A DNA stretch of 64,000 bases. It comes from Ascochyta rabiei. Lineage: Eukaryota; Ascomycota; Dothideomycetes; Pleosporales; Didymellaceae. The notes beneath the pieces are model-generated. The model saw only the letters and a list, made by a program, of their open reading frames with translations, was not told the origin of the DNA and ran no database searches. Numbering within the stretch: the first letter of the stretch is position 1; every line of letters begins with the position of its first letter. The stretch covers positions 248,001-312,000 of the forward strand of contig NC_082406.1 of assembly GCF_004011695.2 (NCBI RefSeq), written 5' to 3'. Shown here one piece after another: positions 22,596 through 33,125 of the stretch. Both the position numbers and the translations under genes were made by a program.

Positions 22596-25500
22596 ATGAG
22601 AAACGTAATGATCTCAGCGATCTGCATTGGGTTGCTGGCATGCTACGCCGAAGCCAACGCCGTCTTTGCCCATTTCATGGTACGTATCCAGAACTTTGTC
22701 GGAAACACTGTTGTTCCATCTCCCTTTCTCAGGGTCCAAGGATCCATGAGTGCTACTGACCAAAATCAATCCAACAGGTTGGTAACACTGCACACTATAC
22801 CCAGGGCACCTGGGAAACCGAAATGAGCCTTGCCCAGGGCTCCCGCATCGATGCATTTGCGCTCAACGTCGCGGCAGCAGAGTCTATGAACGAGGACCAG
22901 ATTGGTTTTGCCTTCAAGGCAGCACAGGCTCGAGGGTTCAAGTTGCTGTTTTCCTTCGACTGTGCCGGTGGTAGGGAGGGTGGGTGGACGCCAGCGGAGG
23001 TGCTTGCCCTTCTTCGCACCTACGGCACTCAAGGCGCATCAAGCACAACAACTTGCCTCTAGTTCGACCTTCGAAGGTCCGGACCATGTCCACGAGTGGA
23101 ACGATATCAAGAGACAGTTCAATTGCTTCTTCGTGCCTGACTGGTCGTCCAAGGGCGCAGCCATTGCCGTCGGTCTGAGTGATGGCGTCGCAGACGGTCT
23201 TTTCAACTGGGCGGCGTGGCCGGATTGCGGTAGCAAGGATACCTACGTCGATGCTTCATACAAGGTAGCCCTACATGATGCCCGTCTCACCCTGGTTCTA
23301 CACCAACCTCCCCGGCTTCGACAAGAACTGGCTGTGGCGCGGCGAGGCATTGTGGTACGAACGCTGGGTACAAGCGCTGCACGTCCAACCCGAATGGATC
23401 CAAATCAGCTCCTGGAACGACTACGGAGAGTCGCATTATATTGCACACATCCGTGGTGATGCCTCGCTCATCGCACTTGACGCTAAGTACGGCCAGGCTC
23501 CATTCAACTATGTCAGGGGTATCGAGCATGGTGCTTGGCGGGCATTCCTTCCGTACCTGATCGAATTCTACAGGTCTGGCACAGCCAGCGTCTCCCAGGA
23601 GGGCCTCACTGTCTGGTATCGACTACAACCCCGACCCGCTGGGTGCAACGACGGCGGCACAACGTCTTTCACCGCCACCCGTATGCAGCCAGAGGGTCCG
23701 TGGTATACCAACTTGACTGACGGAGTCTTCTTTGCCGCCCTACTCGGCTCCACAGCGACGATCGAGTGAATGTCGGCGGGCAGGTGTTTAAGCCAACTTG
23801 GCACTACGTTCCAGAAGGGGGCGTTGGCGTGTATTTTGGATACGTACACACGCAGGCCACGGGCGCCGTCTGGGTTGATGTTAAAAGAAACGGCGTTACT
23901 GTAGTTGGTTTGACGGGTGATAAAACCAATTGGCGATTGTTAAGAAGGCTACTTTAACTTCAATCCGATTGTCTACGGCTTGATGGGACCTGGCATTAGC
24001 CCTCGCAGCCCTCCTATGAAGATCGATAAGGACACGCCGTGTATTAAGGGTACTGGAATAGGCGACTTCAAGAAGCTGTGTGAAAATGCCTGCAGTTTCA
24101 ACTACTGCCCCATCGAAGCCTGCATGTGCACCCAATGGGGCAAGGATCGAGGAGTCGGCCTTGTCCGCGGACGACCGGGTTATCCCGCTGCAGGCCGTGA
24201 CTCTAATTTCGAAGGTCTACGTGCGGTGACCTGTAGCTATGGAATCGTGGGAGTCTGCCCTGCCGACAAGACAAGTGTGGTAAGGTCAAGTTGCCAACCA
24301 TCATCTTAAGGATTCCGCCGTTCACAGCACCATCGTTCACAAGTAGTCGAGTGACCATAACAGTGCCCAGTGACCAGAAGGCTCTTGACCAGATCTGCGC
24401 GTTTGGCTGCAAGCATGGCTACTGCCCCTCGGCTCTCTGCACCTGCGACACGATAGGAAGGCTCCTCCTGCCCGAGCCCACGACCTTCACAGGCGAGAAG
24501 CCTGGCTTCCGTAGCGTCTGAGTCGCCGCTCGCCTCCTCTGCAGATACACATGCGACTAAGGAGTGTGCGCAGCGCCTGTGTGCAGGTACCCCCCCAGCT
24601 CCACCACCGCCGCAGGGGTGCATCAAAGGCTCAGGTACAGGTTATTTCTCCAAGGTCTGTAAATTCGCCTGCAAGTACAATTTCTGTCTATTGCCCTGCA
24701 CGTGTACAAAGAAGGGCAATGCTGTTTCCCCTCTATTCGCCGTGGCCATTGTAGGATTCCCGCGAAGTAGCCAAGTCAACAACAGTCTATGCGCCTTCAG
24801 CTGTAAGAACAGCTTCTGCCTAGCAACAGCCTGTTATTATAGGGGTTTTGGAATAGGCAGTATTCTTTACAAAATCGCACCGCCTCCTAGAGAACCAAAC
24901 AAGCTTTGCGAACTGGTCAAAGCAGCTGTAACACTGCAGGCTAAATGGTCTGTTACAAGAGCAGGGTTAGCGTTAGACAAGATTGTGTCTGAAAAACACA
25001 GAACCAGTAATGCTGCTAGTAAGCCCCTTTCCCCCCTAGATCTACTAATGTGTTCTGATGACTGACCTAGAATCTAGAAGTTGATGATCTCCTTAAATCA
25101 TACACTGCTGCAAATACTCTAATCTGCGAAGATTTGTTAGTTGAGAAGTACTGTCTGCTGCCTAACCTGTGTCTAACGTATAAAGATGCAATTCCCTATT
25201 TCTACATCTAGACAGCATTTTCAAACTTCCATGCCTTTCTCCGCTAGTGCCAGTCAGCCCTCGAGTTAAGTACCCTTACGGCTTCGGTCGAAGTGAGCAC
25301 TGTTGTTAAGAACATTTCTATAGAACTAGTTAAGGACTATCTAAGCACTAAAGACGCTATGACTATTATTGGAGGAGCCTTTGGCGTTGCGGGTGGCGTC
25401 GCATGGCTAGCAAACCCTGGAGCGGGCGCCTTCCTGGGCACTATAGGCGGTCTTCTCAGAATCGCAAGTAGTATAAAGACGCAAGCAGATATCAAGGGCA

Positions 25501-26354
25501 AGTGGGCAAGAAACGCAACCGCAGTATTAAATACACGACTCGGCACAAATCTGAACTCGACGAGCAAGGCGATTCAGCTAATGGCTAACGTAGTTTTCAG
25601 AGAAGGTAACTTTAGCAAAATAAGGAGGTCAACACTGGCCTACAAAGACAATGAGGAGAACAAAAGCCTCAAGACAGATGTGGCCAAGTTTTTCGCCGAC
25701 GGCAAGTTCATCGAACCAGTTCTTGGAGCTGACTATGACTTGTTCAAGGAAAAATTGGTTAAGGCTCTAAAAGCGAGTCTTGTTAGCACCGCTCTGCTAT
25801 TGGCTAACGAATATATTCTCCGCAATGCCCACACTCTTAACAACTGTGAGAAGAATAACAGAAAAAAGCTAAACATCAACTCGATTAGAGAGTACTGCTA
25901 CACCTTAGAGTACCCCAGCTCCGGCAGGAAAAACCTGCATCCGAACCAGGTCCCTAAGACAAAGCAGCTAAGTCAAGCTGTGGATAAGGACATGCTTAAG
26001 GACAAGGTAGAGACAGAATACAAGGCTCCTTTAAGCAAGATTATCTACGTCTTAGTAGATTGCCAGCAGAAGCAAAATACATACCTTAGACCCTAGGATC
26101 TGGATTTTTCCTCCGTTGCTCGTCCTCGCGAGAACGGGCAGTGGCTGACGTGCTTCTGGAACCTGCCTGTCTTGGACCTTGACCTAAATGACATTATTAC
26201 TGCTACTCTGTGCAGGATATATCTAGATAATCCGGAGGATTCGAAGGATGGTCGCACCGTAGGCAAGGATGTTCTGCCCAACCACCTTGCTGAGGTTTTC
26301 ACTAGAGATTATTGCGAGCCTGCTCTGTGCGCTCTTGGTAACTGCAATTTCTAA
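22596..26354 (+). pseudogene. Glycoside hydrolase family 71 (alpha-1,3-glucanase) pseudogene with Cys-rich repeats
   Basis: The ATG at 22596 opens a signal peptide (MISAICIGLLACYAEANA), an intron fits at 22680-22777, and the GH71 catalytic domain follows in pieces: HFM/VGNTAHYTQG, RIDAFALNV, GFKLLFSFD, STFEGPDHV, CFFVPDWSSKG, GVADGLFNWAAWPD, MMPVSPWFYTNL, WNDYGESHYI and GAWRAFLPYLIEFY. These pieces lie in different frames. Shifts are visible near 23037, 23062, 23270, 23765 and 23940. After the domain come about four Cys-rich repeats of the form CIKGTGxGxFxxLCxxxC..FxYCPxxxCxC (24040, 24385, 24615, 24770). A long C-terminal region (about 25290-26354) then has a Gly-rich hydrophobic stretch and an in-frame TAG at 26094, ending in CEPALCALGNCNF. 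The enzyme class cleaves fungal-wall alpha-1,3-glucan (known). Decay is by indels rather than by RIP. Assembly error is an alternative but would need many independent mistakes. Confidence 0.85.
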
Positions 26355-27714
26355 GAGGAGCGATTACTAGACCATTTCCCTACGTTGAATTCTGTCCAAG
26401 GTCCAGCTATTTATTTATGCGAGGAGGTATTGGGTTAGTTTAGTCGTTGCTACAGTATAAATCTATTTAGCAACCTCTCTTAATCGTCGCGATGGATCTA
26501 AGATCAAGTCTGTGTAGTCTGCTAGCTGCAAAATACTGTGCGTTATATCTCCTGTAAGTCGCGTTTAGCCTCTGTAGTTTCTCTTTGTTTGCTGCATAGC
26601 TATCATGGAGAATGTACCTTAGTTGAATTTGCTACAACATGGCTATCGCTATCCACCCCTCTTTGCCCTCAGACGCTGAAATTAGTAACAGAAACAGTGC
26701 TCAGTCCCTGCCTCTATCGCTGTTTTGCATTGTCCTTAAGTGAAACGTTCCTAGCACCTACGACAAGTTCTTGCTAACGATGCACTGCTGTGTCAAACCT
26801 TGTACATTCTGTTCTACAAGGCCTTGTGCGCGTTAGGCTCTTAGGCAATAGTCGCTAAGAGATGAGATCGCTACACAGGTAAGATATAGGTCTTTAGCTA
26901 TAAGGTTAACGTGCTAACTGTGGGCTTTTCGCTGCCGGGCAGAGAACAGCGGGGGGGGGGGGGGGGGCTATAATCGAGTCTGCTGCGCTTAGACCTATTC
27001 TGTGACTAGACGGGGGAGGTTACTTATTCTGCATAGGTAATGGTTGATAGATATGCGCTACAAGCACTGCGCGTTAGTGTTACTGTCTACGCTAGCAACT
27101 AGCATCTGTATTATAGACTCTAATGTAGCCTCTAGGTATATTCTAACTATTAAGCATCTACTAGCCTGTTGTTTAACACCACAGTACACTTAATAGTGGT
27201 AAGCAGGCTGCGTTAAGAAAATAATTCAACTAATCACGGTGTTTTTAAATTTTGTAAACTAGTAGTTGTATAATAAATGCAGCTTATAACTATAAATAAC
27301 TGCTGTTAGCAACCTTTTGCATGTAATGCGACTTTATACCGTACATCTAGGAGATTTATCTAGAGAGAATGCCCGCTATTAAGGTCAGTTAAATGTTTAC
27401 ACTACAGGTGTTATGACAGCGGCTCTGCCCACCGTGCCAAGCAACCAAAAGGTATCAATGATCACTCAGATGAGTAATCCAAGGCCAGAACAGTACTTAT
27501 CGCCATACCAGGTCAGAGGTGGACGTTGCCACATGCCGGAGGCTAAGAGTCATTGCCAGAGCCTGACAACAGGAGCTTATACGCACTCTAAGCGCACACA
27601 AGCGCTTATAATAGACTTAATTATCTTAGACAAAAAAGCGCTCACATCCTGTTTAACGCTGGTGTCAAGGTCTAGTGGCCCCAGTACTATGTTAATTAAT
27701 TAAGAACAAACCTG
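26355..27714. other. AT-rich degraded region, no supported gene
   Basis: This 1.36 kb has short frames only and rising TA content. It contains a G17 run at 26951-26967. The part from about 27400 may be the eroded 3' end of the DUF3723 gene on the minus strand, but I cannot align it by eye. Confidence 0.45.
26951..26967. repeat. G17 homopolymer
   Basis: Seventeen consecutive G follow GAACAGC within an AT-rich neighbourhood. Confidence 0.9.
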
Positions 27715-28448
27715 CTGCACAGAGACTTATCCGCCAAGATACAGGACTAGAACTACAGGGAAGTCTATTAAATTGTTAAATGCTGTTGTAAGTTCTTACT
27801 TCTTCAGTAATTGTCGTAGGTCCCTTAGCTTGGACTTATTCAGACAAGCCTACTAACAGTCCTTAGCCTCCACGTTGTTCTGCCTATGGTACAATCTAAT
27901 CTTCCTAAAGATATCCCTCTCTGAGGGCTTCTGTTTATTAAGGAACAATTCTATAATACGCGTTAAGTGGGGCTTTAGAATATCTGCACTGATAAGCATC
28001 TATAAGGCAGGTTTAACACTCAGCAGAAGGTTATACCAGCCGAGAACAGCCTTACTAGCCACTATTTATTGTTCTTATCTAAGTATCTCTGTGCTGCCTA
28101 TATGCGATGTAAACCTAAGATGCATATAAGTTTCCCTATACTTAAGGCCGGAGCATTACGCGCCTATGCAACTTAAAAGAGCTGCTCTAGTGTTAAGGCC
28201 GAAATAACAGGCAGATCTTTATCGATAACGACAGTGTTTATAACACTCTCTTCTTGCAGCCGCAAGCATCTGTTACGTTTAAAAATGCATTCCAGGCGCT
28301 GGACGTTTTGCTCAGAAATATCTCTGCGCTTGCCTACCACAAGGGGATGATCGAAGTCCAAGGCGTCCAGAGGCGCTTTGACAATTCCTCGATAATATCT
28401 GGCTCTGAGCGCAGCCACCTCGCTGTCGTCGCTTAGTGACACAGACAT
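27715..28448 (-). pseudogene. DUF3723-family protein, RIP-mutated pseudogene
   Basis: On the minus strand an ATG at 28448 reads MSVSLSDDSEVAALRARYY, then PLDALDFDHPLV, NVQRLECIFKRNRCLRL and an early stop at 28173. Beyond it the same protein continues with stops at conserved sites: LGLHRI*AAQRYLDKNN, then after a frame change EIFRKIR-like DIFRKIRLYHRQNNVEAKDC followed by two TAG where WW is expected, and KLRDLRQLLKK*ELTTAF. The stops are TAG or TAA in place of Trp or Gln, which fits RIP. DUF3723 proteins have no settled biochemical role but are recurrent passengers of Starship giant transposons in Pezizomycotina (known). No captain tyrosine recombinase (DUF3435) is seen here. Confidence 0.78.
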
Positions 28449-28970
28449 GATCACAATGCAGGCGTGCTTGACAATGCGTGTGGATCTGTCGAGGTTCCAT
28501 AGTCCCAGAAGGAGAGGGGTGTACGTGCGGCGAAGGACTGTCCCCACGCATCCAGATTCTGTTACTGTGTCAGACTCCGCACAAACAAAAAGCATGCTGT
28601 TAAAGCAAACAAGTTACAAAGCAGCAAAAAACATACAACAGCGGGTATTCGCTAGTAGTTACCTACTCAACTACTAATCCGCCGGTACGTTGCTCAAATA
28701 GGGCTGAGCGAACGGGAAGCCTTGCTTTCTCTCCGTGCATCACCAAAAAGACGCTAATTTTCCGGTTTACGGCAACTTGGTGACAGGCTTCTGTTAGCGA
28801 TCTGGTCTGTCGTTAAACCCGGCTGCGCCACTTGGCTCATCCATTTATGCAGAAGCGGGCCTGATTTGAGCTTTGCGCCAGATGTCTGCTCCAGCCTTCC
28901 AGCGAGTAGCAGGGACCCTCAGACCTTCGTTGCACCGCATCTGCTCTACCTGCACCTTCACTTACACCTA
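28449..28970. other. Intergenic region upstream of DUF3723 relic
   Basis: The minus-strand frame stays open to 28595, but the portion before the ATG at 28448 is not similar to the family. No other gene is supported. Confidence 0.4.
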
Positions 28971-29301
28971 CACAACGCTGTCGCACAAGCCTTAGTGTGA
29001 CTGCTAGAGGTAGTTTTACATATAGATTCTTATTTTGTTGGTAGAATCACTCTACCTCTGCTACAGAAAGATGCAGAGAAGGTGTAGAAGTAGAGCAAGA
29101 GCTTATCTCAAGTATTATGTTACGTTAAATTACCCCGCCTTTTAGTGTCTTAGCCTTTCAACGCTCACTTCTACTCTTTGTCTCTATACCTATCCTATAC
29201 TCTTCTATAGTAGAGACAGGGTAATTCTGCTTACAGAACAAGACTCTATATGTAAAACTACCTCTAGTAGTCTATACTAAGGCTTATGCAACAGCGTTGT
29301 G
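28971..29301. mobile_element. 331-bp MITE with long terminal inverted repeats and TA target duplication
   Basis: The left end CACAACGCTGTCGCACAAGC and the following bases to ACATATAG (about 57 nt) match the reverse complement of the right end with a handful of substitutions. The element is flanked by TA at 28969-28970 and 29302-29303. There is no internal reading frame. A TA duplication points to mobilisation by a Tc1/mariner-superfamily transposase (inference). Confidence 0.85.
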
Positions 29302-29303
29302 TA

Positions 29304-29612
29304 GGCGTGCAGCGTATGCCTGTAAATGTACTCCAACATCAGGGGCTTTGCCTGACCTATCAAAGGTGAGGCAGGTATTTCGCACAAAGTCATACGATAC
29401 AGCCTGGGCCTTGGCTCTTCGGCCTTCTTGCTGTTACATTAACATCTGATAACTTCGGCCTCTAGCCTTCTTACTCTTGCACTGATATCCAACAACTTTG
29501 AGTTCTCCGCATAGCCGACCACGTATGCAAACCCTGTGTTCGTACTTATCAACCCACCGGCTCATCTAAGTATTGGATACCTATACGTTGCACGCATCAG
29601 CCTTGGAGCACC
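29304..29612. promoter_or_regulatory. Upstream region of the HET-domain gene
   Basis: This 309-nt region lies between the MITE and the HET gene start and contains no gene. The MITE insertion lies close enough to be able to affect the promoter. Confidence 0.4.
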
Positions 29613-30761
29613 ATGGCTGAACCTACTACTGCAAGCATCTACGAGTCTGTTCCATTACCACTCGGCAAGAGTGTGTCTATACGAGTCATAACTATCCGAC
29701 CAAGCATTAATGGTGGATTCGATCGTATATCGTGCGACTTCCATCTCTTAGATTTGGATACCAAGTTACTACACATTTCTACCACGAGCACGAGCGAGAG
29801 AGGCCCAGTACAATACACGGCTCTGTCATACACATGGGGTGAACCGTCCGCAGAAGCGACAATAAATCTGAACGGCGAGCCTTTTCCTGTGCGAAAGAAT
29901 CTGTGGGCTTTCCTCAGTCAGGCGCGGTCTAATGGTCTCGAAGAATACCTCTGGATTGATGCGCTTTGCATCAATCAAACAGTGAATGAAGAGCGCAGTC
30001 ACCAAGTAGCAATTATGGGCAGAATATACTCCTCGGCAAGCCGTGTGATTGTCTGGCTGGGTGTATACTCGGGTCTAGCTGCGGAAGGATTGCTATGGAC
30101 CACAGCCGCGTATCTTGCTGATGACTTGACCCTCGACACACTGCCGGGTTACGAGAAGCAACTCGAGGAGCTGTTCGAGCTACCATATTGGACTCGTATC
30201 TGGATTGTACAAGAATATGTTCTTGCGAAATCTATCGACATCTGGCTTGGATATTTGAAAAGGGACGGCAAGATGTTTGGCTGGCTCTTCAAACGACTTC
30301 GCATCAAGTCAGAAGCGTGGTGGAGCAACCGACGGTCATTCTCAATCAACTACCCCGAGCTCGAACCATTTTACCGCCTACGGCATTTCCCAGGCATGAG
30401 TATCATTATTCGACGAGAAAGCGAGCACAATTTCTCCCTATCCAAAGACCCAGAGGGCAATTACTTATACAGCGCGCAAAGACTCGCGATGATTATATGC
30501 GAGTTGGGCCCCAATATGCGGTGTACTGATCCACGAGATCGAGTGTATGCTTTACTTCCCTTGCTGAGTCGAGAGGCTTCAGAGATGCTTTCTATCACCC
30601 CGGACTACTCGAAAACTACTGCAGAGGTGTATGCATCTGTTGTAGACGCTCTCGAACGACATAAGGATATTGCAGATCATATGCTGGTTCCGAGAGCAGT
30701 TCGCAACTTGGAGCATATGCTGTGCCTGGGCGAAGATGAGCCGGAGATTCCGAGCTTGTAG
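29613..30761 (+). CDS. HET-domain (heterokaryon incompatibility) protein, probably 3'-truncated
   Basis: The intact 382-codon frame starts at an ATG in good context (CACCATGGC). The HET domain occupies about residues 65-200: YTALSYTWG (68-76), EYLWIDALCINQ (111-122), ERSHQVAIMGRIYSSASRVIVWLG (127-150, split here by reading) and PYWTRIWIVQEYVLA further on. Known role: HET domains trigger cell death after fusion of unlike hyphae, and some are NLR-linked. Most relatives run to 500-700 residues. Here a TAG at 30759 ends the frame, while plausible C-terminal sequence continues downstream in another frame (30840-31076). It may therefore be truncated, or an unrecognised intron may join the two. The codon pattern is normal and there is no RIP signature, in contrast to the repeats 1 kb away. 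Confidence 0.85.
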   Translation: MAEPTTASIYESVPLPLGKSVSIRVITIRPSINGGFDRISCDFHLLDLDTKLLHISTTSTSERGPVQYTALSYTWGEPSAEATINLNGEPFPVRKNLWAFLSQARSNGLEEYLWIDALCINQTVNEERSHQVAIMGRIYSSASRVIVWLGVYSGLAAEGLLWTTAAYLADDLTLDTLPGYEKQLEELFELPYWTRIWIVQEYVLAKSIDIWLGYLKRDGKMFGWLFKRLRIKSEAWWSNRRSFSINYPELEPFYRLRHFPGMSIIIRRESEHNFSLSKDPEGNYLYSAQRLAMIICELGPNMRCTDPRDRVYALLPLLSREASEMLSITPDYSKTTAEVYASVVDALERHKDIADHMLVPRAVRNLEHMLCLGEDEPEIPSL

Positions 30762-31076
30762 ATCCGATGCAGCATTTCGGGCCCTGCAAAAAGGCAAATT
30801 TAGTACTGGAACCTCGTACAGTCCCGCTGGCTGTCAGTTTTGCAAATGAAAGTGATCGCAAACGATGATCAAGGCATCAAGAGAGGGTTAGCCGTTATGC
30901 CAGAACCCATTGGCGATATTGTATCTGACTTCCCTGAGCAACGCACACCGGAAGGAGAGCTGAAGGCGATTGTTCTTGGCTTGACTTTTAGCAGCTCTAG
31001 GGAACATTGCATGAGCTTCTTAGTACTCCGCAGGCTAGAATGCGATACATACGAGCGAGTGGGTCATGCAACCTGA
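30762..31076 (+). pseudogene. Possible detached C-terminal part of the HET protein
   Basis: A frame from about 30840 reads AVMPEPIGDIVSDF and ends CMSFLVLRRLECDTYERVGHAT, the style of HET-protein C-terminal segments, where a 'judged by the protein' cassette ends in VGxA. It has no convincing start of its own. It could be joined to the HET gene by an intron near 30740-30840, though I could not place one, or be left over after a frameshift. Confidence 0.35.
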
Positions 31077-31748
31077 CACACTGCCTGGCCTAGGAAGACA
31101 AATTTACTCGAGAACATAATGAGCAAAGCTAGGCGAGAGATAGTCGCTATTAAATAAGAAGTTCGGTACTTGAGATGAATCCAGAGTAGCTAGCTTAAGA
31201 GTGTTAAGATAAGATATGAGATAACTTCTGAAGACTCCAGCGTTCTGCGTCACTGGGTACACGATCCTTGTCAAAGTCGACAACCGTGGTGCTAAAAGGT
31301 ATTAACACTATAAAACTTGCATGTTAGTTTAAATTTACAACTATAGAAATGCTGGAAATAAATTCTGCTGCCAAACCTGACAACCCCTATAGCAGTGTTC
31401 TGAGAAGATTGTCGCGCGCATTACCGTTCTCAGTAACTATTTGTTCCAGCAAGCTAAGCTCTGCTCGATCCAAATCTCTTTGCTTGCACCTTTTCTTTGT
31501 CGCATGGACACTGGAACAGAGACATGATCCTGGTCTGTGACCGTCACAGCACGCCAACCGCCGGCAAGGCCATGCCATTGAGTACACCACATGTCATGGC
31601 AATTTGCTTGCGTCCCAGAAGATTTTAGGCTCCCCGTGTGTTGATCAGGTCCATCTCGTGATGGAGCAATTAAAGGTACTAATATGAACGTATATTCTGA
31701 CTTCTCGATATCCCTCAATAACTTGCTCCTCCGCATTGTTCTCTTAAC
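31077..31748. other. Gene-free stretch before the repeat block
   Basis: This 670-nt stretch has only short frames and no recognisable product. Base composition is already AT-leaning. The repeat block starts sharply at the TGATTGATT run at 31749. Confidence 0.5.
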
Positions 31749-32825
31749 TGATTGATTGATTGATTAGTTTAAAGTCCTGTGTGAGTCTAAGACTATATAA
31801 GACGAGAGTAGTTAAGCTACTCTAGTAATTTAAGGGGCGTGTTTATGTAAGGGGATGGTAAATATGTGTTTACAGTCCTATAGTAAGAGCCTATGCTCTA
31901 AGAGGTAAACAGAGGCTCTTAGGTGTCTGTTGTTTATTGTAGGTACCACTTACATGTACCTACTTCAGTCTCTAAAATAAAAGCTAGAGTAGCTAGAATT
32001 CCTTAGTTTGTGTGTAGTAGTAGGGTTATTAAAAGCCTTTGTCCTTAAAGGCTATCCTACATTGTTTTCCTTGCATCTCTGTACTCTCTATAGCTTAGTA
32101 GGAGGTATTATGTTGTTTGTATGTAGCTACAGACATCTATTATTATCTACCTTCTATATATTATATAGGTATACTTTGTTATATCTATATTCTAGTTTTG
32201 GTTAGTAGTAGGTGCTAGCTGTCTCTCTCTTAGTGCCTTTTAGTAGTTTTACGTTTTTTATTAGTTCCCGCTAGTATTTTGCTGCGTAGGTGTTTGTTAT
32301 TCTTAGGATTACTTTAGCTTTGTAGGTGTCTAGCTTGTATTTCCACTCTTTTGTTATAATAGCTTTAATTTAAATTCTAGTTATAGCAATGCTTGTTAAG
32401 TTAGAGGTAGGCCTCTTTTTAGTTGCTTCTTTTGCTATAGAGTCTTCTTTCTTATTTCCTGTAATGCCCTAGTGTATAGGGGCCTATTTAAGGCTAATTA
32501 TAGCTCCTTTATTTTTAATAGTTTTAGCTGCCTTTGTGCAGCATATTTGCTAGGCCTGTCTAGGCTTATTTAAAGGAGTTTTTAGTCTTAGGATTGCTGC
32601 CTAGTTATCTGCAAAGACTTAGATGTCCTGTGTTACAGTAGCTATAGTGGCTGCAATTTCAAAGCCTCTTATTATACCTTCTAGTTCTCTATTGTATAGA
32701 ACTTAGCCTTTACTAATATTATAGCTTATAGAGTAGATTTCCTTAGGCTGTTGTTTGTAGTCTAGGACTGTTATTCCTACCCCTATACCTAAGCCTTTCT
32801 TTACAGAAGAAGCGTCTGTGTAGAT
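31749..32825 (-). mobile_element. LINE copy A, 5'-truncated 3' end (RNase H part)
   Basis: The 3' end of a Tad1/I-like LINE lies on the minus strand. It starts (in plus coordinates) with a short tandem tail TGATTGATTGATTGATT, then shares the 3' segment GTCCTGTG...GACTATATAAGACGAGAG with copies B and C. On the minus strand at about 32720-32380 it reads NRELEGIIRGFEIAATIA, then VFADN*AAILRLKTP and GITGNKKEDSIAKEA, an RNase H1 domain with TAG/TAA at Gln sites. It is cut at 32825 by the tail of copy B. Confidence 0.85.
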
Positions 32826-33125
32826 AAATTAATTGATTAATTAATAGGTTTAACGTCCTGTGTGAATCTGAGACTATATAAGACGAGAGCAGTTAAGCCA
32901 CTCTAGTAATTTAAGGAGCGTGTTTGTAAAAGGGGATAGTAAATGTGTGTTCAAAGTCCTGTAGTGAGAGCCTATGCTCTAAGAAGTTTAACAGAGGTTT
33001 TTAGGAGTCTGTTGTTTGTTGTAGGTACTACTTACGTGTACCTACTCTTGTCTCTAAAATAAAAGCTAGGGTAGCTAGAATTCCCTAGGTTATGTGTAGT
33101 AGTAGTCTTATTTAAAGCCTTTATC
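32826..33125 (-). mobile_element. LINE copy B, 3' tail part
   Basis: It begins with AATTAATTGATTAATTAAT, then the common LINE 3' segment, and stops at TTTAAAGCCTTTATC where LINE C is inserted. The rest of this copy resumes at 53074. Confidence 0.85.
33111..33125. repeat. Target-site duplication of LINE C, left copy
   Basis: TTTAAAGCCTTTATC is identical to 53059-53073. It marks the left border of LINE C. Confidence 0.9.

Noticed and set aside
27413..27703. 96-codon plus-strand frame
   Set aside because: It lies opposite the likely eroded 3' end of the DUF3723 gene, is not similar to anything I recognise and may be a shadow.
28254..28436. Plus-strand frame opposite DUF3723
   Set aside because: It is the shadow of the conserved minus-strand DUF3723 N-terminal segment.
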